Source: Clytia hemisphaerica (Eukaryota > Cnidaria > Hydrozoa > Leptothecata > Clytiidae). Taken from it: a DNA stretch of 64,000 bases. Below, piece by piece: positions 1-12,319 of this stretch. Within the stretch, counting starts at the first letter, position 1. The number at the start of each line of letters is the position of its first letter. Under the pieces are notes generated by a model that saw only the letters and a program-made list of their open reading frames with translations, was not told the DNA's origin and searched no databases. A program made the position numbers and the translations under genes. The DNA lies in contig CACVBU010001147.1 of assembly GCA_902728285.1 (NCBI GenBank), positions 411,466 to 475,465 on the forward strand. The letters are read 5' to 3'.

Positions 1-517
1 GAAATTCCCTATGTTCTAGAAGGCTTTCATCTATTTTCTTCAAATCATAGGAGCAACGATGTAAAAATAATAGATAACCATTTTGCCTTGATTCTCAAAA
101 AACATCCGTGTTACGGTTGTAAAAATATTAATGACATTTTGCATCGTAAAAAGTGCAATTAAATAAAAACTTGCTTCATTTGCAACCTTCTATTGGACAG
201 AATCGATCACGTGATGTATATTTTTTTTTTTCCAAAATTTGGGTTAGAAAAAGTGTATTTTCCTAAAGGCAGCCCCACAGAAGGAATTTTTTAATTAGAT
301 ATTGTTGTTCTATAAATATTCATCTGTTTATTTTGTATCATGCAACCTCCATGCACTTTTCATACGTGAGATATCGCATTTCAAATCACACATATATTTT
401 TCAGATAACAGCATTTTAGGAGCGTTTATTTATCCAGATGAAGATTAAGTGGTCGATCCGTAGTCAATTTGCCGGTACCCCATTTGGTTAAAAATTATCT
501 TATACTTAATTTTCCAG
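1..517. other. Left edge, intron or intergenic
   Basis: No exon is convincing here. The stretch presumably lies in an intron of the PHD-finger gene, because the first exon I can support begins at 518 in an open phase. A short open segment with an acceptor at 405 ends in a stop at 446-448 and is listed under rejected items. Confidence 0.4.
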
Positions 518-3500
518 GATTTGCCTTTGAGTAGAGGAACTCGAACATGCCTTCAAAAGTACTCAAAAAAATCCCAAAAACTATTTGTTACGGTAAGATC
601 TATATTATAATTCAATTGATTTATTCGTATAATTTTTTGCCTAACGGCATTCAAAACTTTAATTTTGGAATTCGGAACCCTTTAAAATTAAATTACTTAT
701 TAGGAGTGTCACAGCTTACGCCCAAGGGAGATTCTATCTTTTGAATATTCTTCAGAGCTATTATTTTTTTAAATGAGACACTTTACAAAGTAAGATTCTT
801 TATGATTTTTTTTCAAAATAGTCATCTAATTTCTATTTCGTTAGGGCTATAAATTGGGTGCGTCTCATGCATCAGAAGGAAGGTATACGCCCGAATCGGT
901 AGGCGATTCTGAAATGTCAAAGACTTCGACCCAGAAGCGTAAGAGAGTCATTTTGGAGTCGGAAAAATCAGACGAATCAGACGAAGAATTGGGTATAAAA
1001 ATACCACTTTTTTTTGAAAAAAAAGAGCTTTTGACATATTTGAGTAAGATTTTACCCGCTTTATAACAAGTTAGATCATTTTGTATGTAGCTGATGATTG
1101 TACGCATAAACTTAAAGTACTACAAAAAAATGAAGTTTTGAATTTTTGTTTAGTCACTTTTAAAATATAAAAACAAATTACAAAATTTCTTTGAGAACCC
1201 CACCAAAAACATTCCTTTTTTTCATCATTTTAACAGAAACTACAACGCCGCAACAAAAAACTAACTCTCCATCAAAACTAGCAACAAAATCTTCAACAAC
1301 GTCTCCTGCTTCAGAAGGAACATGTAGGCCCGAAGACGATTTTGAAATGAGTCCAATGTCATCAGATCAACAATTGGGTGATGGATGGCCTGATGGAACG
1401 TTTGGTGCTTCTCGTAAATAGTGTTTTTCAATACATCAATTAAACTATGCAAAACACAAAAATTTAAGTCAGGTGACATTACAAGGGCTTGACCAATGAG
1501 AATCTTCGTGGGGTTTCAAAAGCAATAGAAACGATGTGTTTTGCTATCTTGACTTTATTGCTGGGAGAGGCTTAAGCTGTTTCCTGATCAACATTTATAC
1601 ATTTTTTTGTATAAAAATACCACTTTTTTTTTGAAAAAAAGAGCTTTTGACATATTTGAGTAAGATTTTACCCGCTTTATAACAAGTTAGATCATTTTGT
1701 ATGTAGCTGATGATTGTACGCATAAAACTTAAAGTACTACAAAAAAATGAAGTTTTGAATTTTTGTTTTGTCACTTTTAAAATAGAAAAACAAATTACAA
1801 AATTTCTTTGCGAACCCCACCAAAAACATTCCTTTTTTCATCATTTTAACAGAAACTACAACGCCGCAACAAAAAACTAACTCTCCATCAAAACTAGCAA
1901 CAAAATCTTCAACAACGTCTCCTGCTTCAGAAGGAACATGTAGGCCCGAAGACGATTTTGAAATGAGTCCAATGTCATCAGATCAACAATTGGGTGATGG
2001 ATGGCCTGATGGAACGTTTGGTGCTTCTCGTAAATAGTGTTTTTCAATACATCAATTAAACTATGCAAAACACAAAAATTTAAGTCAGGTGACATTACAA
2101 GGGCTTGACCAATGAGAATCTTCTTTATAAAGGGGGGGGATTCTGATTTTGGCCCTTTTTTTAAAGTATGGGGGAAAATGAAAAATTTGAAATTTGCTGG
2201 GGGAAAATAAAGAGGGGGGAAAACCATAAATTTAGGAGATTTTGACTGGGGGAACTTCACTGATCTCAAAGTGATCTTGTTGCAAAACCTGTTTAAGCAA
2301 TAAAATCAGCAAATCTTTTGGGATAAACCAACTTTTCAATACAATTTCATTTTTCCAGCACTTTCAAGGCTATTTTTTCAAGCTTTCCAAAATTTCAAAC
2401 TTGATTTAAGGCATTTTTATGTTAACCATATGGGGAACCGCAAAATCTTCAAATAGCTGGGGGAATTCAAAAAAGAGGGGGAAACCGAAAATTTTTGAAA
2501 TATGGTGGGGGAAATAAAAGGGGGGAGGGGGGAATGGAGGAAATTTTGATTTTTAGTGGGGGGAACCAACCCAGGAGGACACTATGTCTAAATTGTGCAA
2601 TCTCCGATGCGAAAGCATTACTTTTTATCATCTTTTTAACAGAAACTGCAAGTCCTTTAAAACCAACGACAGAGCCCTCAACGTCCTCATCGCAATTAGC
2701 AACAACAGCTCAAGCACAATCGGTAACAGAATCTACAACAGTTCTATTACAACCAACAGCAGAAGCCTTGTCCCAATCAACAACTGAGTCCCAATCAACA
2801 ACTGAGTCATCAACAATTCTCTCGAACACAAATATTAGTAAGACAGACCCTTTTTTAGTTTTATAACATTAAGCAATTACATGTTTTTTTTTTATAAGCA
2901 TAACGCTTATAAGCATATGAAGGCTCAGATTTGCAGAATTTCCTAAGCATAACATAAGCATATACGCTAGCCTGAAATAGTTTTCAAGTAGTCAATCTCT
3001 TTCTATTCAAAAAGGTTTGCAAGTGGTAAAGTAAAAAAGACATTCCACATTCCACTGCTCAAAAATTTAAATGCTTTTTGAATCGAATATTAACAAAATT
3101 TTAAAGATTTTAGCTTTAAGGAAATCTGTGGTCTAAATTGTGCAATCTCCGATGCGAAAGCATTACTTTTTATCATCTTTTTAACAGAAACTGCAAGTCC
3201 TTCAAAACCAACGACAGAACCCTCAACGTCCTCATCGCAATTAGCAACAACAGCTCAAGCACAATCGGTAACAGAATCTACAACAGTTCTATTACAACCA
3301 ACAGCAGAAGCCTTGTCCCAATCAACAACTGAGTCCCAATCAACAACTGAGTCATCAACAATTCTCTCGAACACAAATATTAGTAAGACAGACCCTTTTT
3401 TAGTTTTATAACATTAAGCAATTACATGTTTTTTTTATAAGCATAACGCTTATAAGCATATGAAGGCTCAGATTTGCAGAATTTCCTAAGCATAACATAA

Positions 3501-6500
3501 GCATATACGCTAGCCTGAAATAGTTTTCAAGTAGTCAATCTCTTTCTATTCAAAAAGGTTTGCAAGTGGTCAAGTAAAAAAGACATTCCACATTCCACTG
3601 CTCAAAAATTTAAATGCTTTTTGAATCGAATATTAACAAAATTTTAAAGATTTTACTAAAAAATTTGGTTGGGTGAATCAAAAGCATTATAATTCTTAAG
3701 CATATAATAAGCATATTCTATGCCTGGATGCCTTGAAAGCTTAAGCATACTCGAGCCTGACCAAAGGGCATACACTTGCTTATAAAAAAAAAAAACATGT
3801 AGGGAAGTTTCTCAATTTATCATTCATCTTATTTCAAATTATGAATACTAAAAAGCTTCAGTGCCCTAAAACGTGGAATTTTATAATTCATAATCACTTA
3901 ATTCGTATAATCATGCGCTCCGTGAAACTCAGGAAACTTTTTATTTTGTATCATAAAATCATATTCTGCGCAACTTGCTTCCCACTAAAATTTCGTTCTC
4001 CCAAGGTAATTTCAGAACGTTAAGTTGTATAATATTTATAATAGGTTTAGCAATGAGACCTGATGAGACTCTTTTTTGAAGAACGATTTTATAAACATTT
4101 CTTATAGAAGTAATTTCAATATATACCTTAGACATATATACCTTAGTTTTCTAATAGATTTAATAAGTCGTATTTTTCCCCAAGAAACAATTAAGAAAGT
4201 TGCTAAAAGGTCGCACAAAACCAAAATATACTATGTAGCTTTTCATTTGAGAACAACTTTTGGGTCCTAGTTCTACAAAAGTGCTGCGGGGCTTGAAGAA
4301 ATATGGTATTGCTATTACAGTCTAATCTCTCTATCGTGACTACTCTCTTTCTCAAATATCTCTCTATCCCTTGAACATTTGAGGCAAAATTGCTCTCTTT
4401 ATCTCGAATCTGTCTATCTCTATTTCGAACAAAAATCTTGTTCCATTTGACTATTTTTTCTATCTATCTCGAATTTAGGGTAGTAAAGGCTCTATCTAGA
4501 CTTTAAAAAGCGATTAGAAATGCGAAATCGAACGTCAATAATTCGATAATTTCCTGAAAGTAACTGTTTGTACTGAAAAGAATTTTTGTAGTGGTTTTGT
4601 GCAAGCTTTTTGCAATAGGGAAAGTTATTTTATTTGAAATTGAAGTTGTTGTAAATCATAGGTTATTTTCTTTTATATCTAGTTTTCTCAATATCCTGAG
4701 TTTCTCTGTGCTCTTAAGTGTTTCCTTCACTTCATTGTTGTCACTTTTAATGATTTCATGATCACCTTTTTGAAAGGCTCATACCAAAGAGAACCCTGCT
4801 AATAATTTAAAACACTCATTTTTAACAGGTGCTTCTGGTGGTGCTGCGTGTGTTGATGCTTTGGAAGAGAAAAAAGAAGAAGAAAAAAATCCAGGTAATT
4901 TTAAGTGTTTCCTTCTGTCAGTTTTGTCAGTTTTAATGATTTCATGATCACCTTTAAATTACACCATTAAAAAACTCTCTCATAGGCCAGGTTTTCTAAT
5001 TAGTCTGGGAGCAAAATCTAAAAGAAGCACTTTTGCTTAACCCAGGAGGTGAATAAGGTGGCTGTATATCGTTGGAATTAGAATTTCATGCTGATTTTAA
5101 AAACCTTTTTCTGATTGTCCCTTTATATTTTATGACAAGGGCTTCCACTTATAGTCAATCATTTTGATCTATTTTGACATTAATATGGCGAGGAAAAACT
5201 TTTCGCATTTACTTTATGATTTTTTTTCATTTTTTTATTTAACCTAAAACACTTCAAAGTGGAGAAAATACTTTGTAAAGAATTTGTTCTGAGAATTCTG
5301 ATTTTCACTGAATAACATCAAATTCCCTTTTAGATAAAAACATTCCAAAGTATACGGTTGGATTCAGTTCTAGTCACTTATACAGTAGTTTTTTCTGATT
5401 TTTTCCTGATTTTCACCAAAAACCTCGGATGGAGAGCAAAGAATATGTTTTTCGATAATTTTTAATTTTTTGTCGCAAGCCCAATTTTATGACATCATTT
5501 TACAAGAAAAATTTAAATTCTAAAAGCCCTTACTTTCTGACAGTAACAATTTTACTAAAAAAACGGTAAAATTCAAAAATCACCATCATAGAGGAGTGCA
5601 AAGTCTAGGCTCGTATGCAAATTTTATTTTTATAATCAGCATTTCTTTCAAACGATATATAACAATTTTACTTCCTTCTGGGTTAAGCAAAAGTGCTTAT
5701 AACTCGAGATTGAATTCTGCTCCCAGACAACTGTATTTCTTTCAAGAAAAGATCCATTTGTTTTGTTTTTTTAGGTTTGCGAATTTTTTAATAACATAAT
5801 ATTTGCAATTTTCTGAGGACGTGTTGATTCGTGTACTAGTAAAACATAGATTATTTTTTTTATAGGTAACCCTGGTCGCAAAGGAACATCTAAATATTGC
5901 AAGTGTCGACGAGTAAGTTATAAGCTACAGTCAATTTCTTTATATTTAACGTTTTGGTCCACACTATGTATTCCTATCAGGGGGCGAACATACTACCACT
6001 GGACTAGGTCTAAATAACTTGAATGAAGAAATTTGACCACTTGACGATTTTCTATTCATTGAATCCTTGTGAAATGAGAACACATTCTTTTATATAAGCA
6101 ACCTGTTTGCTAAGGGCTGAGGGCTGAGGGCTAAAAATAGGGTCAAATACTTTGGTTATCTCTTGAAGAAAATATATTTTGATATTCTATCAAATGGAAA
6201 TAGTTTCACTCGCCCTAAAATGTACTTTAATAGGTATAATTATGAGGGGGACCTAGACAAATTTTCCAGAAATTAGCATGAAAGGCTAAGTAACCTTAGC
6301 CCTGAAATGAAAAATTGAGTTGTCTATTAAAAAGATGTATAATTGAATTGTTTTTCAAATTGAATACATACTGTTGCTTGGATAATTATAGCTTTTCTTA
6401 AAACTTTACAGACTTATAAAAGAAGCTACACCATGATGCATTGTTCTGGTTCCAATGTAAGTTCTTCTATTTAAATCGATAAATCGTTTTTAATTGGTTT

Positions 6501-7430
6501 TTAATACTTTCAAAGAAGTCTGTACTACATGGTAGGATTAGGATTGTTCCTTTGTTAGAGAGTTGTTAAAAAGTCTAACAAAAAACCCTATACCGGGTGT
6601 TTCACGAAAAAGTATAAGTGTTTGACTGTACACTCGTTTTAATGCTTTTTTGCCAAAAAATCTTTTTCCAACGTAAAGGGAAATCACAGAAATCACAAAG
6701 AATGAACCATTATACACTGTGAGTTGAAGTCCCGGCAAATCGGAAAACAGTGTGGTCTCTTGCAATGAATTTTAATTGATTTTATCATAGTGTCCAAATC
6801 ACAATTGGTATCATGCCAAATGCGTTAATATTAGAATCAAAGACATACCACCTAGAAGTATACCTTGGTGAGTCTTTAATTTCACTTTTACTTGCTATAT
6901 TGAACGAGTCACACTTTGATGCTTGACATGATCGCTTCTACGGAAACACCCTGAGAATCTAGACGTTGTTCTTATTGGGGTATTTTCATAGATAATTTTT
7001 ATAAATAATTACGTCATGAATATCATTCATGAGTATGAGAAATTACGCTGTCTGCAAACCTAGCTTCAATTTTATCTTACAATTCAGCTCGATCTTCAAT
7101 TCTAGAACATCGCTACTTAGAAAAAAATTCACCCAGTCAAAGGAAAGAGAGCAAAGTTTTCCTCTGATCGAGCCCTAAAATGCCTTTTTTTCGCTGCTTT
7201 CTCAGCTTAACTTTCTTTCAGGAAAACTTTTATCGATATCTTTTAACTGAATGAATATGTTCTTCATTTTTTTTCTCGGTGAGGTGGCGATTGTTTTAAT
7301 TTTAACGAGAACTAATTTTTTCTTGCTACAATAAATCCTCATGAGTTACCACTTTTTCATTATTTGTTTCCAAAGCATTTATTATATTCCTTTCTTCTCT
7401 AGGTATTGTCCTTATTGCGAACAACATTAA
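518..7430 (+). CDS. PHD-finger protein (ING-like), 5' partial
   Basis: Eleven exons join in phase: 518-592, 845-992, 1237-1413, 1853-2029, 2643-2837, 3188-3382, 4829-4894, 5867-5912 (plus or minus one base), 6412-6456, 6791-6867, 7403-7430. The start codon lies left of the window. The middle is low complexity: a basic/acidic patch (KRKRVILESEKSDESDEE), then Thr/Ser/Gln-rich exons, then a charged EEKKEEEK run. The last four exons build a PHD zinc finger at the extreme C-terminus: YCKC, MMHC, NCP, NWYHAKC and finally WYCPYCEQH before the stop, giving the Cys4-His-Cys3 pattern. The Met and Trp positions resemble ING-family fingers that read histone H3 tails. The aspartate usual after the third cysteine region is replaced by Ser/Gly, so H3K4me3 binding is uncertain. 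Exons 3-6 are two tandemly duplicated pairs, all in phase 1-1. An alternative donor at 1377 (and its copy in exon 4) keeps the same phase. ATTAAA follows the stop closely. A nuclear chromatin role is inferred from the domain only. Confidence 0.8.
993..2123 (+). repeat. Tandem duplication carrying an exon
   Basis: A segment of about 515 bp at 993-1507 recurs at 1609-2123 (offset 616), nearly identical. Each copy holds the end of one intron and one full coding exon (1237-1413, 1853-2029) bounded by phase-1 introns, so the duplication lengthens the protein without breaking frame. The few differences suggest a recent event. Confidence 0.9.
2586..3655 (+). repeat. Second tandem exon duplication
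   Basis: About 527 bp at 2586-3112 recurs at 3131-3655 (offset 545) with only scattered differences. Each copy holds one 195-bp Thr/Ser-rich exon (2643-2837, 3188-3382) with phase-1 borders, plus intronic sequence rich in AAGCATA/TTATAAGC motifs. Confidence 0.9.
5002..5729. mobile_element. Inverted-repeat element in PHD gene intron
   Basis: The end at 5002 (AGTCTGGGAGCAAAAT, then CACTTTTGCTTAACCCAG) reappears inverted at 5672-5728. The imperfect terminal repeats are about 50 bp. No coding sequence is inside, so it is a non-autonomous DNA element of about 725 bp. Confidence 0.7.
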
Positions 7431-7501
7431 GTCATATTAAATTTATTATTAGTTTATATTAATACATTTTATTCACGCTAATCCAAACTACTGTAACAGG
7501 T

Positions 7502-8145
7502 TTAAGGTGGTAGTACACTAAAAACTAAATCCCGAATCATAGTGACTCAATGACTGTTTAAGCCCTCCGGTGATAATTAGGTAATAGAATGAAGCTGAGA
7601 AAAAGTGTTTCTTTGTGCAAATTTGCCCTTTTCTGGTTAATTTGCGAAGAAAAAATGTTAACGTGATTTTCACAAAATATTGCTTTCGCACGCTGGCCAA
7701 GATAATTCAGGAACAACTGAAGTTATCGACATGAGATTTTCAGGCGACCTTTGCTCTACTAAAGTCTAGGGGAGGTGGACCCATTTTCTAAGCAAGCTCC
7801 GTTCCTTATTGAGATATTCGCCAAAAGCGAATCGCTTGTTGCGTTTTTCCACTTATTTTAGCGAAACCCCCATATTATTTAAAACGATATAGTTATCCTA
7901 ACACATTAAAAATGGAAAATCCCTTTTATTCACTTTTAGTTTACAATATCTCAAGACGAGAGCATTTTCGGAAAGGCTAGTTATTTTTCTGAAGCAAGGC
8001 TACCGTATTTCCTCACTTAATTTTTGCGGTATTTTGCAAATTAATTTTTTCCTACTTTTTTATGTCAAATGTCAAATGAGTTAAAATAAAAAAGATTGAC
8101 TTAGATTAGATAGAAAAAAAAAATGCTTTTATGTGTACACCTTAA
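7502..8145. mobile_element. TTAA-flanked non-autonomous element
   Basis: TTAA at 7502-7505 is followed by GGTGGTAGTACAC, and GTGTACACC precedes TTAA at 8142-8145. TTAA target sites are typical of the piggyBac and Kolobok groups. The inverted ends are short and imperfect, and the interior lacks a transposase frame. Confidence 0.5.
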
Positions 8146-8160
8146 GCCATTATCGATATG

Positions 8161-8370
8161 TACTCTCGGGTACCTAATAGCCCCCTCGCTTATTAATTTT
8201 GGGAAAATGTTTTTGAAAGTTAGCGCTTTTGTTTTAATTCTGCAGTATGAGTCTCCTTTTTAAAAATTTTCCACCTATAGGATATTTAAAAAAATGCTTA
8301 TTAAGTTTTGTGATTTTTCCACCCTCTCCCCTGCTTATTCCGATCCCCCGGCTATTAGGTACCCGAGAGT
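8161..8370. mobile_element. MITE family 'TACTCTC', copy 1
   Basis: It starts TACTCTCGGGTACCTAATAG and ends with the inverse GGCTATTAGGTACCCGAGAG. The inverted ends of about 21 bp enclose C-rich and AT-rich filler. Two relatives lie at 17476 and 26245. Confidence 0.85.
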
Positions 8371-10455
8371 TTCTGTAGGAACTGTAGTTCCTATAGGAAC
8401 CCGTCGGCGTATATGTTATATTTCTTTAGAGATTTTATATTTGTTTTAATGTGTTAATAGATTTTTAGGTTTATTTGTAAATATGATTAGTTTGCTGACG
8501 CATTTTAACGATTTTTACACGACTGGAACCCCCTCTCCCTGGCCTGAGAGGGGATGGCTAAAGGTAGCAACCTGCAAGGTACCTGATTTTAGCCTATGGC
8601 TAGGGGACTAACCATACAAGGGGTCACAATTTTTTTTTACATGGACCTAGGTAGATTCTAGATTGGTGGATGTTAGATTCTGTCTTTGGTTTGGTATTTC
8701 TTAGGGCATTTATTTTATTTAGCAATAAGCTAAACTAACTGTTGTGTTTGTTTGATTTTTTTTTTAAATATCTTTCATGAAACACAAAGAATGTGTGAAA
8801 AAATTTGACGTGTCATCGGCTTGGGGGTCACCTACATTTTTTTGAGGAGGTTTTTTCCTAATGCAATTTATAGTTTTTAAACTAGTTTTTATAACTCACT
8901 TCTTAGCAATTTTTATCTATTTTTATCTTTGATTGATATTTATTTGTACGCAAAAAAGAAAATGTTTATGTTTAAATTTCAAAAACCTTTGTTTTGGTCT
9001 TCTTTATCATAATTTCCATTTTATCCTTATTATAATTTATCGTGTGCATACCCGAAAACTACCTCCTACCTTTTTCGTACAAAAGTACCTAAAAAATGAG
9101 TTATTTAAAAATTCGCAAAAGGCATGCATACTCCCTTGACAAAACCTGATTTTCTTTGTTTTTGACGTATTTTATTAATTGCATGATTGCATATTTTCTC
9201 ATGCTTGATTAGATTCTTTTGAATTCTTGAAAATTATGCACATAATTTGATTATTTCCAAATAGAAATTTGGGGCACTTCGGTCCCATAATAAAATAGTG
9301 CAATTAACGATTAATCGCACTCCTCTCAACCAAATCAGATTCGAGTAATTTTGCACGGCTGACGATTACCTTATTAATGTCTAGCAGATTGTATCAGTAT
9401 GCAGTTTACTATTTACGAATTCCCCAGAAACCTCCAAGTGTAATCGAGTTTCTTTCGAAAGAAATCTTTTACATGATCCCCAAATGTATAAACAGTAATT
9501 ACTAAACTATTAATTATGGATTTGGATATTTTTTGTTCGTGTTTTCAACTCGGTCATGATTTTGACGGTTTTATATCAGTAGAATCGAGCTAGGAAATTC
9601 TGAGCAAGAATAGATATAGGTACCTTTTTGTATAAGAGAGGTGTACACAAAATAAATATAAGCACTAAAAGTCTGCGCATAATCGGGCTTGAAACAAAAG
9701 AATCTTGTCACAACACGCTAATCATGCAGATTTCTTATAGTGACAACAAAAGAATCCTATTTACTCGACATAAACTCCCTTAAGGGCAAGAGACCTGGTA
9801 TATGACGTTTTTCCATTGTTTTCAAGAAGCTGTTTTTCCATCTCTTTACGTGTTCGATAAAAATCAAGAAAACAAAAATTTGTTCAATTTATTGTAAAAG
9901 CTTTTCGACTATCGTCATCGTCAGTACAGTAAAAAATACATCAAAAATACATCTCTTTACATTCCTCTGGTCCCATATCTTTCAAAAGGACTTTTCTGTT
10001 TGCCTTGAAATTTGACAACTTTCTTAACCTAAGGTTAAACTACCACTGTTGTAAAATTAACGTTGTTGCATAAGAAGAAAAAAAGCTCAATTTTTGCAAT
10101 CGCAAAGTTTAACCGTTAAAAATGGCGAATTTTCAACAAAAAATGCATTCAAATATAGCACTTTTGATTCTCTAAAACAAGCAAAAAAAATTTCGCAATT
10201 ATATTTGACTATTAAAAGTTACAGACATTCTTGTTTCCACTGCCAATTATATCAGGATACTCTTTAGCTTATTTATTGTGCTTCAATAGGATTAATTTTC
10301 TGACTGACATTTTTTGATGAAAAGCGGGAACATCATAGCAAAAAAGATGCAATCGTACTGTATGAATACTTTTCCTGCTGCATCTTTCTTATAAAAACAG
10401 AACACTCAAGGGCTAAGAGATGGATTTCTCTTATGAACAGTTAGTCTAGCAAGCT
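8371..10455. other. Intergenic, nothing recognised
   Basis: AT-rich sequence without exons, RNA genes or clear repeat ends that I can support. The longest open frame (8933-9139) is low complexity and has no splice context. Confidence 0.5.
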
Positions 10456-10608
10456 AGACGACTAATTCAGACATATAGAAATAGAAATAAAGCAAAAAAT
10501 TTTATACACAACCGAAATAAATCCAAAAATCCGTATTATTTCAAACTAAATCCCGTATTATTTGTGTTTATTATTAGTATTACGTGCATTATAAACGACT
10601 CCAGTCTA
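10456..10608 (-). repeat. Dispersed repeat, copy related to 58984
   Basis: The ends CTAGACGACTAATTC and ACGACTCCAGTCTA match, in reverse orientation, the ends of the longer copy at 58984-59392. The interiors share a TTTATAAT..ACG..AATAC stretch and a TAC-GGGATTT stretch. It is probably a deleted DNA element. Confidence 0.6.
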
Positions 10609-11031
10609 ATGAACAGTTTACTTTAGTGGGATTAATCCCCGCCCGGCTTAGCGAAGTATTTCATATGAAAAATTGCTACTTATAATCTTAAAGAAAATTT
10701 CTTATAACTTTACTAATTAAAACAATGTTGTCCATTTTTTAAATCGCAATTCACCATATTGTTTTGCAGACCGTCTTGATAATTGAAAGCTATTAATTGT
10801 AAAGGATAAATACAGCAGCAAAATCGTCCAAATATCATCCAAATTTCACGGGTTTGTAATCAAAGAAAATAAATTTTCAATGTAAGGGGGCAAAGATAGA
10901 ACAAAGTATTTTCAAAATCTGCGCGCGATTTTGCATTTCTTTTTGTGTTTGAGTCAGAGAGTTGTTGTAATAATTTTTTTGCTCAGAATTTCATGCTCTA
11001 TTAGATAGTGCCAATCATTTTCGTTTACCAA
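10609..11031. other. Intergenic, nothing recognised
   Basis: AT-rich spacer between two repeat remnants. No gene is supported. Confidence 0.45.
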
Positions 11032-11259
11032 AAGGGAACTTATTTTGGCGATTGATGAATCTTTTTAATTTTGGCGGGAACTAATTTTGGTGAAAGACAG
11101 CGTAAATTTGTTCTGTTTTGCCTTGTTGTTTGAAGCTTTTTTGTGATCTCAAGGAGTTATTTAGGCAATATACCAACTAATTTTGGCGAATTTTGTCTAA
11201 ATTCGCCAAATTCGCCAAATTCGCCAAAATTACTTCCCGCCAAAATAAGCTCCCTTAAG
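11032..11259. mobile_element. Short MITE
   Basis: AAGGGAACTTATTTTGGCG at the left end is mirrored by CGCCAAAATAAGCTCCCTT at the right end, with one mismatch. The interior repeats TTTGGCG/CGCCAAA several times, so the element can fold almost completely. Confidence 0.8.
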
Positions 11260-11947
11260 GTATTTTGACTTTTGAGTATAAGCTATTTCTCTACCCCTTA
11301 TTTCCTCTTGAAGTTTTGCCTATGGCGTCTTTTGGTCACAAAAAGTTTTCCCTGGTCGTCCTCCCTTTAAAAATATCTTGTGATATACTGTTCTTTGGAA
11401 TAGACTAAAAATTGTTAGTTCGTAAAAAAGATGTCACGGAACCCCAGGCTTGGCCCCCTACTCTTTTCAAAAATGAATTGGTTGTAACTTTACATAGAGC
11501 TTATGAAAGTTTTGTTAACCGATAACTTTTATGCAAGCGGTCTTTTCTACACACGCTATCTAATTGTTTCATAAGCGGTCTACATAGACCAGAGTTACCC
11601 GCTACTGTCGAAGAGTTTGGGACTTGGGGTCTCCTAAACCCTGATGGAACTATAGTGTAATGATAGGGGAAAGCCAACAGTGTACAAATTCTTAATTGAC
11701 GGTAAGGTTCTGAGATCAATAAAGTACTTTCAGATTCATATTTTTTTAATAATACACAACTAATACATAATATACAGGTGGTCGGTGACAGAAGCGTGGA
11801 GCTAGCCTGGACTTCCATATATATTGTAAAAAGAAGCAAAGGGGATATATTGCCCGCCATCGTCTTGGGCATCGTCAGACATTAAGTTATCGCGTTCAGC
11901 ACGAGTATTCAAACAAGTTAATGAATACCCATGTGTACACGTGTCAT

Positions 11948-12211
11948 AGACCCGGTGGATCCCTATCCCGGTGAAAAAATAGGCCAAAAAATTGTCCCCG
12001 GTGGAAGAAATATCGTACAATTTCAACCCCACTGCGAAATTGCTCTATGATTTTATCCCCATTGAAAACTGAATGTAAAAAATTGCACTCCAAAATACCC
12101 ATCCATCCCCACTGGAATTTTCGAGCTGGAAACAACACAATTTCTATCCCCAGAGGCATTTTGATAGAAATTTTCATCTCCACTGAGGGAAAAAGTTCTA
12201 CCGGGGCACTG
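11948..12211. mobile_element. MITE family 'ACCCGGTGGA', copy 1
   Basis: It runs from AGACCCGGTGGATCCC to GAGGGAAAAAGTTCTACCGG..CACT. A relative lies inverted at 60140-60351, sharing both ends (ACCGGGTCT and GAACTTTTTCCCTC). It is non-coding. Confidence 0.65.
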
Positions 12212-12319
12212 AGAAAGGGGTGTTAATGAGTATTAAATCTTTACACTTCGAAAGAGCATAAGTTGTAAAGGTTTCGTCATTGGATTTAATTTCACTTTAT
12301 CTTTGTTTGGCTTTACTTG

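Noticed and set aside
405..448. Possible terminal exon ending ILGAFIYPDED
   Set aside because: A good acceptor and a stop are present, but only 14 codons remain and nothing upstream is available to test it.
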